From assembly GCF_003367175.1 (NCBI RefSeq), contig NZ_QRGA01000007.1:436377-500376 (forward strand): DNA of 64,000 nt. The letters are read 5' to 3'. Below, piece after piece: positions 37,027 through 45,553 of the stretch (position 1 is the stretch's first letter; each line of letters begins with the position of its first letter). This DNA is from Trinickia dinghuensis (lineage in GTDB: Bacteria > Pseudomonadota > Gammaproteobacteria > Burkholderiales > Burkholderiaceae). A program made the translations under genes and the position numbers. The notes beneath the pieces are model-generated. The model saw only the letters and a program-made list of their open reading frames with translations, was not told the origin of the DNA and did no database searches.

Positions 37027-37687
37027 ACGCCGACGCGCCGGGCGGCGCCAGCGCGGGTTCACGCTGATCGAGCTGATGGTCGCGATCGCGATCCTGGCCG
37101 TCGTCGCCATCCTGTCGTGGCGAGGCCTCGACCAGATCATGCGCGGGCGGCAGACCATCCAGAACGCGATGGAAGACGAACGCGTGTTCGTCCAGCTGTT
37201 CGATCAGCTGAGCGTCGATGCGCGCCAGGCGGCGACCGACGACGAAGTGGGCCAGCCGGCTGTGTCCGCCACCAGCAACGGGCTGCAGATCGTGCGCTCG
37301 TTCGGGTCTCCGGGCGAGGCGCCGCGCCTGCAGGTCGTGCGCTATCAAGTGCAGGACGGGCGGGTGACGCGCTATGCATCGCCGCCGGTTGCGACGCTCG
37401 GCCAGTTGCAGCGCGCGCTGGCGGCGTCGAGCACGAGCGGCGCTTGGAGTGCGGTGCCGCTCATTTCCGGGGTCGGCAAGATCACCGCGCGCATGTACGT
37501 GCCGAACGTCGGCTGGACGACGAAGATGGGTGACGTCACCAACGAAATCGCACGCAACGCCAATAACGTGAAGGTGCCGCAGTTCGGTTCCACGCCGCTG
37601 GCCCGTGCGGTGATGGGGCTCGAAGTGTCGATCGGCGCGCCGTCTCTGCACGTGCCGATCCGCCGCGTGTTCCTCGTCGGAGAATGA
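37004..37687 (+). CDS. gspJ: Minor pseudopilin GspJ
   Basis: Minor pseudopilin of 227 residues. RQRGFTLIELMVAIAILAVVA is the peptidase site. VFLQLFDQL-like (VFVQLFDQLSVDARQ) and a long beta-rich C-terminus fit GspJ, part of the tip complex with I and K. The start overlaps gspI, and the stop overlaps the gspK ATG (ATGA). Confidence 0.92.
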   Translation: MRRTVRSERRRAGRRQRGFTLIELMVAIAILAVVAILSWRGLDQIMRGRQTIQNAMEDERVFVQLFDQLSVDARQAATDDEVGQPAVSATSNGLQIVRSFGSPGEAPRLQVVRYQVQDGRVTRYASPPVATLGQLQRALAASSTSGAWSAVPLISGVGKITARMYVPNVGWTTKMGDVTNEIARNANNVKVPQFGSTPLARAVMGLEVSIGAPSLHVPIRRVFLVGE

Positions 37688-38835
37688 CGATGCGCGCGCA
37701 AATCCCCTCGTTCAAGCATTCGCTTCGCAAGCGGCCGATGGGGCCGCGGCGCCAGCGTGGCGCGGCCATCATCAGCGCGCTGCTCGTCGTGACGCTCTCG
37801 GCGATTCTCGTCGCCGGCGTGCTCTGGCGTCAGCAAGTGCAGATCCGGCGCATTCAGAATCAGCGCCTGATGTCGCAAGCGCTGTGGGTGTCGCGCGGCG
37901 CGGTCGATTGGACGCGTCTGATACTGCGCTCGGAAGCCGATACCGCGCCCACGGTCACCTATTTGGGCGGTATTTGGGCCGTGCCGATCGCCAAGACGCG
38001 GCTCTCGGATTTTCTCGGCAAGGTCGGCGTGGGCGATGCTGCGGAAAGCGAGCAAACCTACCTATCGGGCTCGATCGAAGATGCGCAGGCGAAGTTCAAC
38101 TTGCGCAATCTCGTCTCGGTCCCGGCGCCAGGCAGGCTGCAGGTCGACGTCAACGAAATGGCCGTATTTGCCCGGCTGCTCACGCTCGTGGGGCTCGACG
38201 GCAGCCTCGCGAAAACCGCGGCGCTGCGCGAACGCGCGTCGTTGATGCGATCGGCCACGCGCTTTCAGAACCCGCTCAGCAGCCGGCTCGGCTCGGCGGG
38301 ACAAACCGTGCAGCCGCAACCGCAGACCGGTGGCACGGTGGGGGGCGACAGCTCCACGAACACGCCGGGCCTGCAAGACGGCTTTAGCGACGGCTCCGAG
38401 GGCGCTCCGCTGCAATTCACGAGCGTGGATTCGCTGCTGAACGTGCCGGGCTTCACGCCCGAAATGGTCGCGCGGCTGCGGCCGTTCGTGACCGTGCTGC
38501 CGACATCGACGGCCGTCAACATGAATACCGCGCCGGCCGAGGTGATCGCCGCGCTGGTGCCGGGCATGTCGCTCGGGAGCGCGCAGGCGCTGGTGTCTCG
38601 GCGTCAGAGCGCGTTCTTCCGGAATACGAGCGACGTGCAGCTCGCCTTGCAGGGCACGGGTGCGCTACCTCCTAATTTCGACATCACGCAGATTCCCATG
38701 GACGTCACGACGAGCTATTTTTTCGTGCATGGGCACGTGCAATACGAGCGGGCCGAGGTCGACCGTACGACACTCATCTATCGCGATCCGCTTACGCATA
38801 CGACACGAGTCGTGCGCGTGCGCGATCAGCTTTGA
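37684..38835 (+). CDS. gspK: Minor pseudopilin GspK
   Basis: Tip pseudopilin of 383 residues. RQRGAAIISALLVVTLSAILVAGVL is the helix; Glu5 is absent, as usual for GspK. SIEDAQAKFNLRNL and FTSVDSLLNVPGFTPEMVARL are the GspK family motifs, with NMNTAPAEVIAAL near 280. A Gln/Gly/Ser-rich loop lies at about 200-230. Start ATG 37684 overlaps gspJ by four bases. Confidence 0.94.
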   Translation: MTMRAQIPSFKHSLRKRPMGPRRQRGAAIISALLVVTLSAILVAGVLWRQQVQIRRIQNQRLMSQALWVSRGAVDWTRLILRSEADTAPTVTYLGGIWAVPIAKTRLSDFLGKVGVGDAAESEQTYLSGSIEDAQAKFNLRNLVSVPAPGRLQVDVNEMAVFARLLTLVGLDGSLAKTAALRERASLMRSATRFQNPLSSRLGSAGQTVQPQPQTGGTVGGDSSTNTPGLQDGFSDGSEGAPLQFTSVDSLLNVPGFTPEMVARLRPFVTVLPTSTAVNMNTAPAEVIAALVPGMSLGSAQALVSRRQSAFFRNTSDVQLALQGTGALPPNFDITQIPMDVTTSYFFVHGHVQYERAEVDRTTLIYRDPLTHTTRVVRVRDQL

Positions 38836-38865
38836 ACCGGATTCAAAACCAAGAGAGGGCGGGCC

Positions 38866-40275
38866 TTGAGCACGTTGATCGTCTTACTGCCGCCGCGAGA
38901 TCCGGCGGTGCCGTCGCAAGAATGGCAGATCCCGGAGATGCCGTTCATGCTCCTCGACAAGAGCGGGCGCAAGGAGCGCGCGGGCCGCGCGGCGCTTGCG
39001 TTCCTGCCGCGCGCGTCCACGACGGTGCTGATCGTCGCGGCGCGCGACATGCTGATGCTCGCGGCGACGCTGCCGCCGGTGAAGGGGCCTCGGCTCAAGC
39101 AAGCCTTGCCGAACGTGGTCGAGGACTATCTGATCCAGGACGCGCAAACCTGCCACATCGCGCTCGACCCGCGGCCGCTTGCCGACGGCAAGCGCATGAT
39201 GGCCGTCATCGACCGCGGCTGGTTCCGCTTCATCGTCGAAGCCTTCAACTCGGCCGGCCACCGCAGCCTGCGCGCGGTGCCGGTCACGCGCTGTCTGCCG
39301 GCGCCGGTCGCCGCACCCACGATGGCCGAGGAGCCGGCGCTTGCCGACGTCGCGGCGGTGGCCGCGTCGGCGAGCGAGCCGGGTGCCGAAGCGGTGCCGG
39401 CCGGGGCCGTGCCGCTGGTCGCGGCCGTGCTCGGCACGGTGGCGCAGACGGCGCCCGCGATTCTGGCCGACGCTGCGCTCGCGGCCACGCCCGAGCCGAC
39501 CTTCATCGACAACACCGAGCCGCGCGTCGAACTCGCTCTGGCTCGGGGCGAGCACGGCGAAGGGCTCGCGGTGCCGCTTTCCGCGCTCGGCACGACGCTT
39601 GCGGCGCTGGCCGGCGAAGCGAGCGTGACGGCGTACGAGCTGACGGGATTGCCCGGCGGCGAACCGACGCTGGCCGGCGAGGCGATGCCGGCACACGGCG
39701 TGCACGTGGGGGTCGCACCGCTGCCGTTCGAGACGCTCGCTCGCAACGCGCTCGACAGCCGTTTCGACCTCTGCCAGTTCGAGTTCGAATCGCGGCCGTG
39801 GCGGCTCGATCGCGCGACGCTGCGCCGGCTGCGCCTGCCGGTCGCGCTCGCGTGCGCGGCACTCGTCGCGGCCGTGATCGGCGCGAACGTGCAGTGGATG
39901 ATGCTCGCGCACGAGCGCGACGCACTCACAGCGCAAATGACGGAGCTGCTGTTGAATGCGTTCCCGAAGACGACCGTGGTGCTCGATCCCGCATCGCAGA
40001 TGACGACGCAGCTCGAGCATCTGCGCCTCGCCGCCGGCGAACTGTCCCCCGACGATTACCTCTCGTTGGCGGCGCGGCTTGACCGTTCGCTCGGCGGCAT
40101 ACCCGTGAACGGCATCGCCGCGCTCGATTATCACGATCGCCGTCTCGACGTGACGTTCAAACCCGCCGTCAAACCCGATCCCGCATTCGGGCAGCGGCTC
40201 GCGCAGAACGGGCTCGCGGGCGAAATCGATACGAACACCGGCAAGTGGGTCATTCGAAACGGGAGCGGTCAATGA
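38866..40275 (+). CDS. gspL: Type II secretion platform protein GspL
   Basis: Bitopic inner membrane protein of 469 residues that recruits GspE. An actin-like cytoplasmic domain (STLIVLLPPRDP start; MLMLAATLPPVKGPRLKQALPNVVEDYL) is followed by an Ala/Pro/Val-rich insertion (about 145-220), one membrane helix near residue 325-345 (LPVALACAALVAAVIGANVQWM) and a periplasmic ferredoxin-like end. The start is TTG at 38866 with GAGAGG upstream. The stop overlaps the gspM ATG. Confidence 0.92.
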   Translation: MSTLIVLLPPRDPAVPSQEWQIPEMPFMLLDKSGRKERAGRAALAFLPRASTTVLIVAARDMLMLAATLPPVKGPRLKQALPNVVEDYLIQDAQTCHIALDPRPLADGKRMMAVIDRGWFRFIVEAFNSAGHRSLRAVPVTRCLPAPVAAPTMAEEPALADVAAVAASASEPGAEAVPAGAVPLVAAVLGTVAQTAPAILADAALAATPEPTFIDNTEPRVELALARGEHGEGLAVPLSALGTTLAALAGEASVTAYELTGLPGGEPTLAGEAMPAHGVHVGVAPLPFETLARNALDSRFDLCQFEFESRPWRLDRATLRRLRLPVALACAALVAAVIGANVQWMMLAHERDALTAQMTELLLNAFPKTTVVLDPASQMTTQLEHLRLAAGELSPDDYLSLAARLDRSLGGIPVNGIAALDYHDRRLDVTFKPAVKPDPAFGQRLAQNGLAGEIDTNTGKWVIRNGSGQ

Positions 40276-40793
40276 ATCTGGGCACACTCGGTGATGTTTG
40301 GGCCAGCTTCTGGGAGCCGCGCACCGCGCGGGAGAAGCTGCTGCTGACTTGGGGCGGCGTCGCCGTCGCGGTAGTCGTCGCTTACTCGGTGCTGTGGGCA
40401 CCGGCGCAGCAAGGCCGCTCGCATCTGCACCAAACGCTGCCGGCGATGCAGCGTCAGATCGCGCAGATGACGGCGCAGGCCGACGAGGCGCGTGCGCTCG
40501 CGTCGGCCGCGCAGGGGCTCGCGCCCACGGGCGGCGCGTTGCGCGACGCGCTGTCCGCATCGCTGACGCAAGCGGGCCTCGCGACGACGCAGGCACGCTT
40601 GACCGGCGAGGCGGTGCAGCTCGAAGCGAAGAACGCGTCGTTTCCGGCTTGGACGATGTGGCTCGACGGTGCGCGCAAGCAGTTCAAGGTGCGCGTCATC
40701 GAACTGCACGCCACGGCGCTGAAGGACGACGGCCAAGTCGACCTCACGGTCGCGCTGCAGCCCGCCACGGCCCCGGCGAGGACCGAGCAATGA
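40272..40793 (+). CDS. gspM: Type II secretion protein GspM
   Basis: Inner membrane protein of 173 residues. One N-terminal membrane helix (LLLTWGGVAVAVVVAYSVLW), then a periplasmic domain that pairs with GspL. WEPRTAREKLLL before the helix is typical of GspM. ATG 40272 overlaps the gspL stop as ATGA. Confidence 0.93.
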   Translation: MNLGTLGDVWASFWEPRTAREKLLLTWGGVAVAVVVAYSVLWAPAQQGRSHLHQTLPAMQRQIAQMTAQADEARALASAAQGLAPTGGALRDALSASLTQAGLATTQARLTGEAVQLEAKNASFPAWTMWLDGARKQFKVRVIELHATALKDDGQVDLTVALQPATAPARTEQ

Positions 40794-40878
40794 CGAGCGT
40801 CTTTACCTTGGCCGCGAAACGGAGCTGGGATTGCGCGTCGAGTTGCGCGTCGATGCGGCATACGGTGCGAGGTTGCGC

Positions 40879-41664
40879 ATGAGCGGGATGGGGCGGCGTT
40901 TGCTCGCCGCGCTGCCGTGGCTCGTGATTGCCGTCGTGTCGTGCGGCGTGACGTTCGTCGCGATGGCGCCCGCCGCGTGGATCACGCCGCAGTTCGCCAA
41001 GGCGACGCAGGGCCACGTCAATCTCATCGAGCCGTCGGGTTCGCTTTGGCACGGCTCGGCCACGCTCGTGCTGGCGGCAGGCAGGGATTCGGGCGCCGGT
41101 ACGCTGCTGCCCGGGCGCGTGCAATGGGATACGGCTTTCTGGCCGTTGTTCACGGGACGCTTGAGCATGCGCATGCGGCAAACACCGGCGATGCCCGACC
41201 CGATCGAGGTCGACGCGGCGCCGCGCAACGCCACGGTTTCGTCGGGCGAAATCGCCGTGCCGGCGGCGCTGCTTGCGGGATTGGGGGCGCCGTTCAACAC
41301 GCTGGATCTGCAGGGCGCGGTGCGGCTGGCCTGGACGCCTTGGCGGCTGCTCGGTACGCGCTCGTACGGCCAGCTCGTCGTGACGTTGAACGACATGAGT
41401 TCGCGCGTGTCGCCCGTCAAGCCGCTCGGTTCCTATCGCGTGGCGCTGCAATCGCAAGGCGATTCGTCCACGATCGACCTGTCGACGGTGAACGGCTCCT
41501 CGCTGCTGCTGAGCGGGCACGGCACGATCTCGGCGAACGCGAGTTCGTTTCATGGGCAAGCGAGTTCGACCGGGCAGGCCAGCGAAAATCTGGCGGGCCT
41601 GCTCAACCTGCTAGGACGCCCGACCGGCCAGGAGGGAACGGTCGCGCTCGACTACACGCATTAG
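40879..41664 (+). CDS. gspN: Type II secretion protein GspN
   Basis: Inner membrane-anchored protein of 261 residues. One N-terminal helix (LLAALPWLVIAVVSCGVTFVAMA) and a periplasmic domain with EPSGSLWHGSATL and GRVQWDT fit GspN, an accessory component not found in all systems. ATG 40879 was chosen; an in-frame TTG at 40831 would add 16 residues and still leave a gap after gspM. It is the last gene of the operon. Confidence 0.88.
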   Translation: MSGMGRRLLAALPWLVIAVVSCGVTFVAMAPAAWITPQFAKATQGHVNLIEPSGSLWHGSATLVLAAGRDSGAGTLLPGRVQWDTAFWPLFTGRLSMRMRQTPAMPDPIEVDAAPRNATVSSGEIAVPAALLAGLGAPFNTLDLQGAVRLAWTPWRLLGTRSYGQLVVTLNDMSSRVSPVKPLGSYRVALQSQGDSSTIDLSTVNGSSLLLSGHGTISANASSFHGQASSTGQASENLAGLLNLLGRPTGQEGTVALDYTH

Positions 41665-41671
41665 CGTTAGG

Positions 41672-43150
41672 CTAGCGGGCGCTGCCCACCTCTTCACGAT
41701 CCATCTGCGCGATGTTCCATCCTCCCCCGAGCGCTTTGACTAGGCCGACCGACGAAACCATCCGTTGGCCGGCCAGACTCGCGAGCTTTTGCTCGGCGGA
41801 GAAGGCCGTCGTCTGCGCGGTCAGCACGCTGACGTAGGCGACGGTGCCGGCCTTGTATTCGTTCGTGACGATGGCGAGCGCTTGCTTGGCGGAGTCGACG
41901 GCCTGGCGCTGAACGACGATCTCTTGAGCGAGGATCCGTTGCGATGCGAGGTCGTCCTCGACTTCCTGGAACGCGCCGAGCACTGTCTGCCGGTAGACGG
42001 CGACTTGCTGGTCGTAGGCAGCGCGCGCGGCTTCGGTCTGCGCGTGGCGCAAGCCCGCATCGAACAGCGTTGCGGCGAGTTGGGGGCCGACGCTCCAGAA
42101 CCGCGACGGCAGCGTGAACAGCTTGGACAGCACCGAGTTTTGGTAGCCGCCTTGCGCGGAGAGCGTCAGCGTGGGGAAGTAGGCCGCGATCGCGACGCCG
42201 ATCTGCTCGTTGGCTGCCGCGGTTTTACGCTCGGCCGCCGCGATGTCGGGCCGCCGCTCGAGCAGTGCCGAGGGCACGCCGACCGGCACGGACGGCGGTT
42301 CGGCGGCGAGCGGGATCGGCGGAATCGAAAACGTCGACGCACTCTGGCCGACGAGTACGGCAATGGCGTGCTCGTCTTGCGCGCGCGTGACACCGTTGTC
42401 GATCGCGGCTGCCTGCGCCGACTGCAGCTGCGTTTGTGCCTGAATGACATCCGAACGCGCGACGACACCCTGCCCATACTGGTTCTGCGTCAGTTTGAGC
42501 GCTTGCGTATAGGCGCTCACCGTGTCGTCCAGCAGCTTTTGCGTCGCATCGAGCGCGCGCAGCTGGAAGTAAGTCTGCGCGAGCGTGGCCTGCGCCGACA
42601 GCCGCGCGTTCGCCAGGTCGGCCGCGGCACCTTGCTGCCCGGCCTTTTGAGCGGAGACGGTGCGGCTCACTTTGCCCCAAAGATCGGGCTCCCACGACGC
42701 ATCCAGTCCCGCGCTGAACGAATTGCTGATGCCACTGGACCCTGAGCCTGCCGAACCGAGCGAGCCGCTGCGCGAAGAAAACTGCTGCCCCGCGCGCGAC
42801 GCGCTGGCCGTCAGCCCGAGCGTCGGGAAATACGCCGCGCGCGCTTCGGCAACGAGCGCGCGCGCCTGCCGGTAAGCTGCCTCGTACTGGGCGATCGTTT
42901 GGTTCGACGTATCGAGTTGGTCCATCAACGCCGAAAGCCGCGCGTCGTGGTAGATCGACCACCAGTCGCCGCGATCGGCGTGGTCCGCGGGTTCGGCCAC
43001 CTTCCATCCGGCCGGCGTTTCCTTGTACGACGCAGCGCTCGGCGTGCTTGGGCGATGGTAATCGGGGCCGACGGCGCACCCGCTCAGCGCGGCTGCCGCG
43101 GTGGCGCACGCTAGCGCGGCGGCGAGGGAAGGAAGGGGACGAAGCGGCAT
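41672..43150 (-). CDS. Outer membrane efflux lipoprotein (NodT/OprM-type)
   Basis: Outer membrane channel of 492 residues for a tripartite pump. Signal peptide with lipobox LSGC, then AVGPDYHRPS, the NodT family start. Two OEP domains follow (LDTSNQTIAQYEAAYRQARALVAEARAAYFP; PSALLERRPDIAAAER). ATG 43150 was chosen; longer frames lack a signal. It is divergent from the MFS pump, but no membrane-fusion protein gene is beside them. It ends eight bases after gspN, convergent. Confidence 0.93.
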   Translation of the reverse strand: MPLRPLPSLAAALACATAAAALSGCAVGPDYHRPSTPSAASYKETPAGWKVAEPADHADRGDWWSIYHDARLSALMDQLDTSNQTIAQYEAAYRQARALVAEARAAYFPTLGLTASASRAGQQFSSRSGSLGSAGSGSSGISNSFSAGLDASWEPDLWGKVSRTVSAQKAGQQGAAADLANARLSAQATLAQTYFQLRALDATQKLLDDTVSAYTQALKLTQNQYGQGVVARSDVIQAQTQLQSAQAAAIDNGVTRAQDEHAIAVLVGQSASTFSIPPIPLAAEPPSVPVGVPSALLERRPDIAAAERKTAAANEQIGVAIAAYFPTLTLSAQGGYQNSVLSKLFTLPSRFWSVGPQLAATLFDAGLRHAQTEAARAAYDQQVAVYRQTVLGAFQEVEDDLASQRILAQEIVVQRQAVDSAKQALAIVTNEYKAGTVAYVSVLTAQTTAFSAEQKLASLAGQRMVSSVGLVKALGGGWNIAQMDREEVGSAR

Positions 43151-43390
43151 GCCTGCGTGTGTTCGATGGAATTCGCCCGATGGTAACGCAGCCGGCCGGC
43201 AGCGGGGGTTACGGCAAGTTACCGCACGATGCAATCCTTCAAATGCCTCCGAGTTACAGGACTGAACCATCATTGCATAGAAAAATATTGACAGGGCAAT
43301 CAAATTTCGAGATATTGGCGCCGAATGGAACCGAACCCCGGTGGGCCACCGCGCGTGGGTTCGCAGGATCAAAGAACAAGGAGAATGCGC

Positions 43391-44953
43391 ATGGCAAATG
43401 CGGCTTCCGCCGCGGCCGCGCCGCCGCCGGCTCCCGTGCAGCTGACCGGCGGCACGTTGGCGCTGCTGACGGTCGGTCTCGCCTTCGGCACGTTCATGGA
43501 GGTGCTCGACACCTCGATTGCCAACGTCGCGGTGCCGACGATATCGGGTAGCCTCGGCGTCGCCACGAGCGACGGTACGTGGGTCATCTCATCGTATTCG
43601 GTGGCGGCGGCGATCGCCGTGCCGCTTACCGGATGGCTCGCGCGGCGCGTAGGCGAGGTGCGTCTGTTCACGATCTCGGTGCTGGCCTTCACGATGGCTT
43701 CGGCGTTGTGCGGTCTGGCGGTGAACTTCCCGTCGCTGATCGCATTCCGGTTGCTGCAGGGGCTCGTGTCGGGACCGATGGTGCCGCTCTCGCAGACGAT
43801 CCTGATGCGCAGCTACCCGCCGGCCAAGCGCGGTTTGGCGCTCGGGCTTTGGGCGATGACGGTGATCGTCGCGCCCATCTTCGGGCCCGTGATGGGCGGC
43901 TGGATCACCGACAACTACTCCTGGCCCTGGATCTTCTATATCAATTTGCCGATCGGCCTCATCTCGGCCGCGTCTGCGTACTTCCTGCTGCGCGGGCGCG
44001 AAACGCCGACGGCCAAGCAGCGGATCGACGGAGTTGGCCTGGGGCTGCTCGTCGTGGGTATCTCGTGCCTGCAGATGATGCTCGACAACGGCAAAGACCG
44101 CGATTGGTTCAGCTCGCCGTTCATCGTCGCGCTCGCGTTGATCGCGGCCGTGGCGCTGGCCTTTCTGCTCGCCTGGGAGATCACCGAGAAAACGCCGGTC
44201 ATCGATCTGACGCTGTTCAAGGACCGCAACTTTGCCCTTGGCGCGCTGATCATCTTTCTCGGCTACATGACGTTCTTCGGATCGGTCGTCATCTTTCCGC
44301 TTTGGCTGCAGACGGTGATGGGCTACACGGCGGGCCTCGCCGGCCTCGCGACGGCGCCCGTCGGCCTGCTCGCGCTCGTGCTCTCTCCGCTCATCGGCCG
44401 CAACATGCATCGGCTCGATCTGCGCATGGTGGCGAGCTTCGCGTTCGCGGTGTTCGCGATCGTCTCGATCTGGAACGGCACGTTCACGCTCGACGTGCCG
44501 TTCGGCCACGTCATCATGCCGCGGATCGTGCAGGGTATCGGCGTTGCCTGCTTCTTCGTGCCGATGACGACGATCACGCTGTCGAGCATTCCCGACGAAC
44601 GGCTCGCGAGCGCCTCGGGCTTGTCGAACTTCCTGCGAACGCTTGCCGGCGCGATCGGCACGGCGATCAGCACCACGTTTTGGGAGAACGATGCGATCTA
44701 TCACCACGCCGTTCTCTCCGAGTCGGTCAGCGCTTACTCGCAGAACACGACGGCCTATCAGCATGCGCTCGGCACGCTCGGAATGACCGGCGACAGCATC
44801 ACCGCGCAGTTGAACTCGCTCGTCACGCAGCAGGGCTACATGATGGCGACGAACGACTTCTTCCGGATTTCCTGCGCGGCGTTCGTGCTGCTGGCCGGGC
44901 TCGTTTGGATCACCAAGCCCAAACGCGGCGCCGGTGCCGCCATGGGGCATTGA
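43391..44953 (+). CDS. MFS transporter, DHA2 family (EmrB/QacA-like)
   Basis: Inner membrane drug/proton antiporter of 520 residues with 14 predicted segments. MEVLDTSIANVAVPTI (motif D1) and SYSVAAAIAVPLTGWLARRVGEVRLF (motif A) are at the start; RLLQGLVSGPMVPLSQ follows. AAGGAGA stands before the ATG at 43391. EmrB pumps normally need an EmrA adaptor to reach an outer membrane channel; only the channel gene is present nearby. Confidence 0.93.
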   Translation: MANAASAAAAPPPAPVQLTGGTLALLTVGLAFGTFMEVLDTSIANVAVPTISGSLGVATSDGTWVISSYSVAAAIAVPLTGWLARRVGEVRLFTISVLAFTMASALCGLAVNFPSLIAFRLLQGLVSGPMVPLSQTILMRSYPPAKRGLALGLWAMTVIVAPIFGPVMGGWITDNYSWPWIFYINLPIGLISAASAYFLLRGRETPTAKQRIDGVGLGLLVVGISCLQMMLDNGKDRDWFSSPFIVALALIAAVALAFLLAWEITEKTPVIDLTLFKDRNFALGALIIFLGYMTFFGSVVIFPLWLQTVMGYTAGLAGLATAPVGLLALVLSPLIGRNMHRLDLRMVASFAFAVFAIVSIWNGTFTLDVPFGHVIMPRIVQGIGVACFFVPMTTITLSSIPDERLASASGLSNFLRTLAGAIGTAISTTFWENDAIYHHAVLSESVSAYSQNTTAYQHALGTLGMTGDSITAQLNSLVTQQGYMMATNDFFRISCAAFVLLAGLVWITKPKRGAGAAMGH

Positions 44954-44977
44954 CGCGGATGGGCCGCACGCCGCGCG

Positions 44978-45005
44978 GCCTCGCCCCAGGGGCTGGGCGC
45001 GAGGC
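44978..45005. terminator. Candidate terminator between MFS and lipoprotein genes
   Basis: GCCTCGC (44978-44984) pairs with GCGAGGC (44999-45005), with a GC-rich loop that can pair further. The tail is TTAAAGTTTAAGG, only moderately T-rich. The genes are convergent here. Confidence 0.5.
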
Positions 45006-45026
45006 TTAAAGTTTAAGGTTCAAAGC

Positions 45027-45428
45027 TCAAGGCTGCGCATGCTCGGCGCCGGTTTGAACGAATTGCTTGAAATCGGCGGCCGCTTGCCACGGATTGGGAC
45101 GGCAGCCTTCGAGCGGACGGTCGCAGTGCGCGGCGAAGCCGATCGTCGACGAGCCGTCGGGGTTGCGCGCGAGCGTGACTTGGAAAGCGGGCGTGCCGCT
45201 GCCGCCCGCGGGGCCCGCCGTTTCGATCGCTTGGCTCGTATCGATCTGCAACGGGTAGTGGGTGTGCCCGATGATCCATTGCCTGGCGCGCTGCCACCAG
45301 AGCGAGCATTGGTCGGCGCGGCACACGAGCGGCTTCGTCGCGGCCTGCATCGTTTCCGGATTGACCTGGTTCGTCGCGGCGCATCCCGCGACGAGCATGC
45401 AAGCGAGCACCGATGCGATCGTTTTCAT
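45027..45428 (-). CDS. Small predicted lipoprotein
   Basis: Protein of 133 residues with signal peptide and lipobox (SVLACMLVAGC), then ATNQVNPETMQA. Two more Cys pairs occur (CRADQCSLWWQRARQW; CDRPLEGC). The function is not recognised; a Trp-rich segment similar to this is seen in small Burkholderia lipoproteins. AAGGAGG stands upstream of ATG 45428. It is the next gene after gshA on the same strand. Confidence 0.8.
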   Translation of the reverse strand: MKTIASVLACMLVAGCAATNQVNPETMQAATKPLVCRADQCSLWWQRARQWIIGHTHYPLQIDTSQAIETAGPAGGSGTPAFQVTLARNPDGSSTIGFAAHCDRPLEGCRPNPWQAAADFKQFVQTGAEHAQP

Positions 45429-45553
45429 GGCGAGCGCCCTCCTTCCATCTTGTTCTGAAAGGTTCGACGTGATTGTCGAGCAGACGTTCGCATGAAGCAC
45501 GGCGCATGCCGTTCGGCCGCCCTTGCCCGGCCGCCGCGGCTCGGACTGCCGGC

